Shown here piece after piece: positions 58,694 through 64,000 of a stretch of DNA of 64,000 nucleotides. The notes under the pieces were generated by a model. It saw only the letters and a list, made by a program, of their open reading frames with translations, did not search any database and was not told the origin of the DNA. The stretch covers positions 5,022,001-5,086,000 of the forward strand of contig NZ_CP027657.1 of NCBI RefSeq assembly GCF_003008615.1. The letters are read 5' to 3'. The position numbers were made by a program, and so were the translations under genes. Source of the stretch: Pseudomonas mendocina. GTDB taxonomy: Bacteria > Pseudomonadota > Gammaproteobacteria > Pseudomonadales > Pseudomonadaceae. Position 1 is the first letter of the stretch, and each line of letters opens with the position of its first letter.

Positions 58694-60835
58694 ATGAAAG
58701 ACCAAGCGAACACAGCTGACAGTGACAGTCAGATGGCGGGAGTCGATGCTCTCGACAAAGCCAACAGCAATCCCAAACTCGATCAACTCGACGAGTTCCG
58801 CGAGGACGCGACCGGCGAGGCGTTGACCACCAATACCGGAACCCGCATCGCGGATAACCAGAACAGCCTGCGCGGTGGGGAACGTGGTCCGACGCTGATG
58901 GAAGATTTCATCATGCGCGAGAAGATCACCCACTTCGACCATGAACGAATTCCAGAACGTGTGGTGCACGCGCGGGGGGCTGCGGCCCATGGCTACTTCG
59001 AGGTGACTGAAGCGGCAAGCGATCTGACCTGTGCCTCTTTCCTCGGCGAAGCCGGCAAGCGCACCCCCGTGTTCGTACGCTTCTCCACCGTTCAGGGGCC
59101 ACGCGGCTCGTCCGACACCGTGCGCGACGTGCGCGGTTTCGCGGTGAAGTTTTACACCGACGAAGGCAACTTCGACCTGGTCGGCAACAACATGCCGGTG
59201 TTCTTCATCCAGGATGCGATCAAGTTTCCCGACTTCGTGCATGCGGTGAAGCCTGAACCGCACAACGAGATTCCTACGGGCGGCTCGGCTCACGACACCT
59301 TCTGGGACTTCGTCTCGCTCACGCCCGAATCGGCCCACATGGTGCTGTGGACCATGTCCGATCGTGCGATCCCGACCGCCTATCGCGCCATGCAGGGCTT
59401 CGGCGTGCACAGCTTTCGTCTGGTCGATGCGCAAGGGCAGAGCAAGCTGGTGAAGTTTCACTGGCGGCCCAAGGCCGGCGTCTGCTCCCTGGTCTGGGAC
59501 GAAGCGCAGAAGCTTGCCGGCAAAGACCCCGATTTCCATCGTCGCGGCCTGTGGGAAGACATCGAGAACGGGCTCTATCCGGAATGGGAGCTGGGCCTGC
59601 AGGTCATGGACGAGGAGGACGCCCTGCGCTTCGGTTTCGACCTGCTCGACCCGACCAAGTTGGTGCCCGAAGAGCTGGTGCCGGTAAGACTGGTCGGGCG
59701 CATGGTGCTCAATCGCAACCCGGACAATTTCTTCGCCGAAACCGAGCAGGTGGCCTTTCACATCGGCCATATCGTGCCGGGCATCGACTTCAGCAATGAT
59801 CCGCTGCTGCAGGGACGCCTGTTCTCCTATACCGATACTCAGCTACTGCGGCTGGGCGGCCCGAACTTCAACGAGATCCCCATCAACAGGCCGCTTTGTC
59901 CTTTTCACAACAACCAGCGTGATGCCCCGCATCGGCAGCAGATCAACAAGGGCAGGGCGGCTTACGAGCCCAATTCGATAGACGGCAACTGGCCGCGGGA
60001 AACGCCTCCGGCAGCCAGCAAGGGGGGATTCAGCTCCTACCCCGAACCCTTGCAAGGGAACAAGGTAAGGGTTCGCTCCGCCAGCTTCTCAGACCATTTC
60101 TCACAAGCCAGCCTGTTCTGGCGCAGCATGAGCGAGACCGAGCAGCAGCACATCGTCGATGCCTACAGTTTCGAACTGTCGAAAGTCGAGCGGGTGTTCA
60201 TTCGCGAACGCCAGGTGAAGGAGATATTGGCCCACATCGATCCGCTGCTGGCGCTTCGCGTGGCCGAGAACCTGGGAATCGACCTGGACAGCACTTCGGC
60301 CGCCACCTCTGGCGACAGCGCTCAGGTCTCGCCTGCGCTCAGTCAGGTCAATCTGTTGCCCGACGATATTCGTGGCCGCCGCATAGCCGTCATGCTTACC
60401 CCAGGCTGCAAGGCCGATGAAGTCAACAGCCTGCTCAAGGCACTGAACAATGCCGGGGCCATAGCCAAGCTGCTCGGGCCGTCGGTGGCCGCGCTCAAGA
60501 GTTCCGATGGCCAGCTCCTGCAACCGGCTGGCTCGTTCGCGACGGATCCGTCCATTACCGTTGACGCGGTATTCGTGCCGGGCGGTGATCATGTTCTCAA
60601 GACATTGCAAGGCGATGGGGTAGCCAAGCACTTTCTGATGGAGGCCTACAAGCACCTAAAACCCATCGGTTTGAGTGGGGACGCCGCTCAACTGGCCTCC
60701 CTACTGGGGTTGGACGAGGATCAGGGCCTGGTGACGGGTGACAGCTTCGATCCGCTGTTCACACGCTTCGAAAGTGCATTGAAGCAGCATCGCATCTGGG
60801 AGCGTGAGGCACGAGCCAAGGCCATCCCTGCCTGA
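58694..60835 (+). CDS. katE: Catalase HPII (large-subunit monofunctional catalase)
   Basis: 713 residues. It splits hydrogen peroxide with a haem. Catalytic His is in [16 protein letters not shown], Asn in [16 protein letters not shown], and the haem Tyr in [15 protein letters not shown]. Residues from about 545 form the DJ-1/PfpI-like C-terminal domain of large catalases. The extended N-terminus is Asp/Asn-rich, as in HPII. It lies at the right end of the stress island. Confidence 0.95.
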   Translation: MKDQANTADSDSQMAGVDALDKANSNPKLDQLDEFREDATGEALTTNTGTRIADNQNSLRGGERGPTLMEDFIMREKITHFDHERIPERVVHARGAAAHGYFEVTEAASDLTCASFLGEAGKRTPVFVRFSTVQGPRGSSDTVRDVRGFAVKFYTDEGNFDLVGNNMPVFFIQDAIKFPDFVHAVKPEPHNEIPTGGSAHDTFWDFVSLTPESAHMVLWTMSDRAIPTAYRAMQGFGVHSFRLVDAQGQSKLVKFHWRPKAGVCSLVWDEAQKLAGKDPDFHRRGLWEDIENGLYPEWELGLQVMDEEDALRFGFDLLDPTKLVPEELVPVRLVGRMVLNRNPDNFFAETEQVAFHIGHIVPGIDFSNDPLLQGRLFSYTDTQLLRLGGPNFNEIPINRPLCPFHNNQRDAPHRQQINKGRAAYEPNSIDGNWPRETPPAASKGGFSSYPEPLQGNKVRVRSASFSDHFSQASLFWRSMSETEQQHIVDAYSFELSKVERVFIRERQVKEILAHIDPLLALRVAENLGIDLDSTSAATSGDSAQVSPALSQVNLLPDDIRGRRIAVMLTPGCKADEVNSLLKALNNAGAIAKLLGPSVAALKSSDGQLLQPAGSFATDPSITVDAVFVPGGDHVLKTLQGDGVAKHFLMEAYKHLKPIGLSGDAAQLASLLGLDEDQGLVTGDSFDPLFTRFESALKQHRIWEREARAKAIPA

Positions 60836-60842
60836 ATCAACG

Positions 60843-61037
60843 CTATCGACGTCGCTGCAGCGCGTCTTGCTGTGGTTCGACGTCGACAGGCGCCGCGGGC
60901 TTCTCGGGACGAGGACGCAGTGGAACCGGCCCATCGAGCTGGGAGCCGGGATCTTCATTCCCTGGGTCATCGTATAGCCAACGATCTTCTGCAGGTTGAG
61001 GCTTATCCCTTGGCGCAGATTTCTTGTTCGTGTTCAT
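60843..61037 (-). CDS. Small Pro/Asp-rich hypothetical protein (64 aa)
   Basis: A soluble, probably disordered protein, MNTNKKSAPRDKPQPAEDRW..., ending QDALQRRR. GAGAGGATC precedes the ATG. No domain is recognised. It is convergent with katE, 7 bases apart. Confidence 0.55.
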   Translation of the reverse strand: MNTNKKSAPRDKPQPAEDRWLYDDPGNEDPGSQLDGPVPLRPRPEKPAAPVDVEPQQDALQRRR

Positions 61038-61445
61038 CGTTGTGATCCTCTCTGTGAGGGATTCTTCAAGCTGGTAAAAGTTTGTTTCTGCTTGTGTGGC
61101 TTGGCGTGCCGAATATATTTACCGGCAAGACCAGACGTCGTTGACTGACACCATAACCAAGTTGGATTTACCCGTCATCAACGTCGTCACGGTATAACTC
61201 GACGCCTCCTCCATATTGGATATTGCGATCATCAAGGCGTGCCAGCGCACACTGCTCGTCGGTATGTGCACAATTACTGCATGTCACAATAAACCCCAGG
61301 CAGTTGTACCAATCTTTTATTTACCTTTACGCATGTACAGGTGCTGTAAAAAGCAAATAATCCATTGGCGAAAGCCAACTTCTTCAATCATCCGACGTCC
61401 CTGCCCGGATGAATAGGCAAGCCTCAGGCAGAATATTAGATTCGA
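61038..61445. other. AT-richer intergenic stretch, no gene seen
   Basis: About 400 bases. One 66-codon plus-strand frame (61216-61416) has Cys-rich random-looking content and no good ribosome site, so it is not called. The region may hold the promoter of the minus-strand small gene. Confidence 0.4.
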
Positions 61446-61670
61446 TCACTTGCTGTGCTCCGGAGAACTTGGCCCTTTACCGTGGCCTCTTGGCCCGGCT
61501 ATTACCCAGGCAATAATGCCGATGAGTGGAACGATCCAGATGAACAATGCCCAGAGCGTCTTGGTAGCAATCGGTTCGTCGCTGCGAAAGACGCTGATGA
61601 TTGCCCACAGTTCGATCAGAATGATGATGGCCGCCACCGCCATGGCGGAATAGATGAGAAAGTCCGACAT
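61446..61670 (-). CDS. PLDc_N-domain small membrane protein
   Basis: 74 residues with two membrane helices: SAMAVAAIIILIELWAIISVF and LWALFIWIVPLIGIIAWVIAG. The short loop between them with DEPIATKTLW resembles the phospholipase D nuclease N-terminal (PLDc_N) domain of cardiolipin synthases, here without the enzyme. The start has GGAGG upstream. Function unknown. Confidence 0.85.
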   Translation of the reverse strand: MSDFLIYSAMAVAAIIILIELWAIISVFRSDEPIATKTLWALFIWIVPLIGIIAWVIAGPRGHGKGPSSPEHSK

Positions 61671-61789
61671 GCTCGATCCTCCTTGCGCAAATCTATAACG
61701 GTCGACAACCACCCCGATCATTGGGTCAATGAGCCGGGTGGTGTAGGCAGTACGAAAGGCGTAGAAAAGGAGGGATCGACCCGTTGGGG

Positions 61790-62254
61790 TCAGAACGAGT
61801 GATTCGACTTGATCACTTCGATCATCAGGTTGTGGGGTTTATCCGTCTCGGCCTGCTGAGACGGTTTGGCCTGATTGGCCACACAGGTCAGGAGCGAGCG
61901 ACTGAACTCGTATTCTCGGCCGCTCTGAGCGGACGTGGCCTTGTCAACGCTGCATTCCTGACCACAGTGTTCATCGACAACGCGCTCGGTGCAGCTCGTA
62001 TCGATCTGTTGCAGGGAGCGCTGGGCGGCGTAGGAAACTCCCGTGGCTTGTTGGGCGTCTGGCTCGGCAAATGCCTGCGTCAATGACGGCTGCCGGAGGG
62101 GTTGCCAAACCAACAGCACCAGCAGGCAGGTCGAACCGGCGATATAGGGCCACTCGCAGGCAACCCGGTCTTGAACCGAACACTGTTTCCGGATTTTCTT
62201 CATCAGATCTTCGACCTTGGCCTTCACAGCCCGCGAATCGTGAGGTTTGAGCAT
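61790..62254 (-). CDS. Hypothetical single-pass membrane protein
   Basis: 154 residues. A cytoplasmic basic start (KVEDLMKKIRKQCSVQDR) is followed by one helix near 37-53 (PYIAGSTCLLVLLVWQP) and a Gln/Ser-rich periplasmic part with Cys pairs (TSCTERVVDEHCGQECSVD). No domain is recognised. It starts 12 bases after the stop of the upstream small gene, so they may be cotranscribed. Confidence 0.6.
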   Translation of the reverse strand: MLKPHDSRAVKAKVEDLMKKIRKQCSVQDRVACEWPYIAGSTCLLVLLVWQPLRQPSLTQAFAEPDAQQATGVSYAAQRSLQQIDTSCTERVVDEHCGQECSVDKATSAQSGREYEFSRSLLTCVANQAKPSQQAETDKPHNLMIEVIKSNHSF

Positions 62255-62266
62255 CAGCGCTACTCC

Positions 62267-62581
62267 TCATTGGTTCTTGAGCTTTCTGATGGCCCACAAG
62301 CGAGAGTGCAAGGTACGGAAGATGGGCTCGCGGGAGTAGGTCGGAAGGTCGTTGTTGCAGTGTTTAACCGCTTCGGCGATCGATCCCGAGTCTGCATCCA
62401 GTGTCATATCGAACTTGATCAAGCGAATGACTTCCTGAGTGGTGATGCTCGTGTCGATAACGCGCATGAGGCGTTTGCCGTTATGGACGACAGTAAGTAT
62501 GACACTGTTATCCGGACGTAACGTCATATTGACATCATATTCGGCCAGCTCTGATCTAATACCGTTCAGATCGTATTTCAT
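62267..62581 (-). CDS. Small hypothetical protein (104 aa), possibly DUF3509-like
   Basis: The start MKYDLNGIRSELAEYDVNMT follows AAGGAG. SVILTVVHNGKRLMRVIDTSI and QEVIRLIKFDMTLDADSG resemble, loosely, the Pseudomonas DUF3509 pattern of a short beta sheet followed by helices. Soluble. Function unknown. The region is AT-richer than average. Confidence 0.6.
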   Translation of the reverse strand: MKYDLNGIRSELAEYDVNMTLRPDNSVILTVVHNGKRLMRVIDTSITTQEVIRLIKFDMTLDADSGSIAEAVKHCNNDLPTYSREPIFRTLHSRLWAIRKLKNQ

Positions 62582-63004
62582 GTGTGACTCCTTTAAATAG
62601 CACCCACAAAACATAGCCATATATGTTCGGCATTCCAACAAGCGGGACGATCAGTATTAATAAATATTAAAATGACATCACTCGGCGAAAGTTAATCGCT
62701 TCATCTTCCGCGTGTGAAAGGTGGGGTAACAGCCTTGTTGATATGCCGATGAAATGTGGCGCTGCCGTTTATTTACAAGGTCTTATGGGGAGTATTCGGT
62801 GACATGAATATATCGTGACAGAAAAAATAGATTGAACCTATATCTACAGGCCGAGTCGGGCCAGCACGCCACTGGATTTAATACAGAAAGTCGTTGAACG
62901 AAAATTGGAAATGCCACTATCGGTGGCCATGCACTGGGGAGTACAGGTGGATATATGTGGTGGGGATGAATATTCAGATACTCGAACGATACCGCTGCCG
63001 GCTT
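62582..63004. other. AT-rich intergenic stretch
   Basis: About 420 bases between the small gene and the CtaG-type gene. It has no frame I can support: the frames on both strands read through the neighbour or lack a ribosome site. It may hold the promoter of the small gene and relic sequence. Confidence 0.4.
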
Positions 63005-63814
63005 TCAGACATCCTGTGCAGCAACCTGTCGCCGCCAGATACGGGTCAGCCAGCGCCAGGTGATCCAGCCAGCAGCGGCCAGGTAGACCAGGCTGCCCGG
63101 CACCCACATCAGTAGACCGGCCAGTTGCTGGTCAGCCAGGTCGCGCGATTCGCCATAGAAGGGGGTGTTACCGAAAGTCAGCAGCGCCCCCAGCAAGCCG
63201 GTGTGCATCAGCGTCAACAGTATGGCCATCAGCGCGTGTGGCACCTGGTTGGGACTGGCACGCAGGCACGACCACCAGAACAGCCAGGCGCTGAACAGAA
63301 AGCAGGCATGCTCGACCACGTGCCACCAGGTGTTTTCCAGCGCCAGCATGTACAGGCTGGGGGTGTGCCAGACCCAGATCATCGCGCCGTGCAGCATGGC
63401 CAGCGCCACCGGGTAGCGACCGCTGCGCAGGATGCTGGCGTATAGCGGCTGAATCTTCGGGCCGAGCGCCGCGCGCCATTGCGGCAGCGGCCGGGCGAGC
63501 GCCCAGAACGGGGCAATGACGATCATGAACAGCATGTGCTGAACCATATGCAGGCTGGTGCTGTTCTCCGCCCAGTCGTCGAACGGGCCGAATACCGCAA
63601 GCGCGGTGATGACCATGGCCAGGTGCATCCACAGCGCCTCGCGGCCATGCGGCCGCACCTTGCGACAACCGATGATGTACAGCAGCCAGCCCGTGCCAAG
63701 CAGCAGCGCACTGAGCCAGACCGGCAGGCGTTCTTCGAGGTGGCCGTCGAACAATCCGTGAGCGGCGGCAATGCCAGGGAACGAAACAAGCAGGGCAATA
63801 CCGATCAAACGCAT
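63005..63814 (-). CDS. Cytochrome c oxidase assembly protein, CtaG_caa3 type
   Basis: 269 residues with seven membrane helices. HMVQHMLFMIVIAPFWALARPLP is the conserved His-rich helix, with HGAMIWVWHTPSLYMLAL and VEHACFLFSAWLFWWSCL following. These histidines are thought to help copper delivery to caa3-type oxidases. The N-terminus has a signal-like segment (LIGIALLVSFPGIAAAHG). It overlaps the end of the upstream gene by 10 bases. Confidence 0.88.
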   Translation of the reverse strand: MRLIGIALLVSFPGIAAAHGLFDGHLEERLPVWLSALLLGTGWLLYIIGCRKVRPHGREALWMHLAMVITALAVFGPFDDWAENSTSLHMVQHMLFMIVIAPFWALARPLPQWRAALGPKIQPLYASILRSGRYPVALAMLHGAMIWVWHTPSLYMLALENTWWHVVEHACFLFSAWLFWWSCLRASPNQVPHALMAILLTLMHTGLLGALLTFGNTPFYGESRDLADQQLAGLLMWVPGSLVYLAAAGWITWRWLTRIWRRQVAAQDV

Positions 63815-64000
63815 GGAGGCAGGCTCAGAGTCGGGATGGCGATAAACAGTGTGGCGATGGCACTGATCAGATGAACGCCAGCGGCCAGTCGCGCGGCGAA
63901 ACAGCGCGCATGGCGCTCGACCTCACGCCGGGCGGCTAGCTGGAACAACCGTGCCAGCCACAGCAGCAGCGCCATGGTGAGCAGGCTGAACAGACCGAGT
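63805..64000 (-). CDS. Membrane protein, C-terminal part (truncated by window edge)
   Basis: The last 64 residues of a minus-strand gene whose 5' end is outside the window. Two hydrophobic helices (LGLFSLLTMALLLWLARL and LAAGVHLISAIATLFIAI) are separated by a basic stretch, and the protein ends LPPCV. It may belong to the same oxidase locus as the CtaG-type gene it overlaps. Product unknown. Confidence 0.55.
   Translation of the reverse strand, partial: LGLFSLLTMALLLWLARLFQLAARREVERHARCFAARLAAGVHLISAIATLFIAIPTLSLPPCV

Noticed and set aside
61216..61416. 66-codon plus-strand frame in the gap after the 64-residue gene
   Set aside because: No ribosome site, random-looking composition and no neighbour on that strand.
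62844..63107. 87-codon minus-strand frame overlapping the CtaG-type gene end
   Set aside because: Overlaps a solid gene and lacks a credible start; its last 50 residues are not a domain I recognise.

Overview
This 64 kb window comes from a high-GC gammaproteobacterial chromosome, almost certainly a Pseudomonas. The reasons are the pgsA / tRNA-Gly / tRNA-Cys / tRNA-Leu order at the left end, the gene families present, and a large stress island (glgE-treS-glgB, glgP, clsB, glgX, treY-malQ-treZ-glgA, katE) that, from memory, resembles the PA2142-PA2165 region of P. aeruginosa. Species cannot be fixed by eye.

Layout. 1-860: 3' end of pgsA and three tRNA genes with visible promoters and a terminator. 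861-4600: a mosaic strip downstream of tRNA-Leu. It holds an integrase C-terminal remnant, an AT-rich HExxH protein, two tiny overlapping genes, two DUF4124 exported proteins, a winged-helix-like fragment and an exported unknown. 4671-11314: ugd and galU, then glyoxalase-fold genes around gor, a deleted malate:quinone oxidoreductase remnant, and a second galU. 11497-19691: small stress genes (KGG repeat protein, hemerythrin, DUF2892, acidic protein, metallothionein, MgtC family). Among them lies an unassigned trio of methyltransferase, HDO-fold diiron enzyme and GCS2-type ligase. An intact IS481-family element with a 5-bp target duplication sits inside this block.

19816-27269: glgE, treS-maltokinase fusion and glgB, tightly linked. 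27417-29700: three overlapping genes (secreted Cys-rich protein, DUF3182, alpha/beta hydrolase). 29952-36381: RND efflux system (outer membrane factor, TetR regulator, adaptor, pump) with two identical 24-bp operators. 36446-38286: a fabF-like gene with one in-frame stop, plus a TetR gene. 38462-46512: glycogen phosphorylase, a small gene, the ybhN-clsB-EEP operon, an alcohol dehydrogenase remnant, and a TetR/MFS pair. 46555-57146: glgX and DUF2934, then the treY-malQ-treZ-glgA operon. 57394-64000: pncC-like gene, DUF4142, katE, small membrane or unknown genes, and a CtaG-type cytochrome oxidase assembly gene with a truncated neighbour.

How it fits together. GalU can supply UDP-glucose and GlgA a linear alpha-glucan. 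TreY and TreZ can release trehalose from that glucan. TreS-maltokinase can turn trehalose into maltose-1-phosphate, GlgE can polymerise it and GlgB can branch it. GlgP, GlgX and MalQ recycle the polymer. No glgC (ADP-glucose pyrophosphorylase) is present in the window. Catalase, metallothionein, hemerythrin, KGG and DUF4142 proteins point to osmotic, desiccation and oxidative stress. Several of these units share a GAAC-N16 to 18-TC motif upstream that resembles AlgU/RpoE-type promoters. That is an inference from reading by eye, not a computed result.
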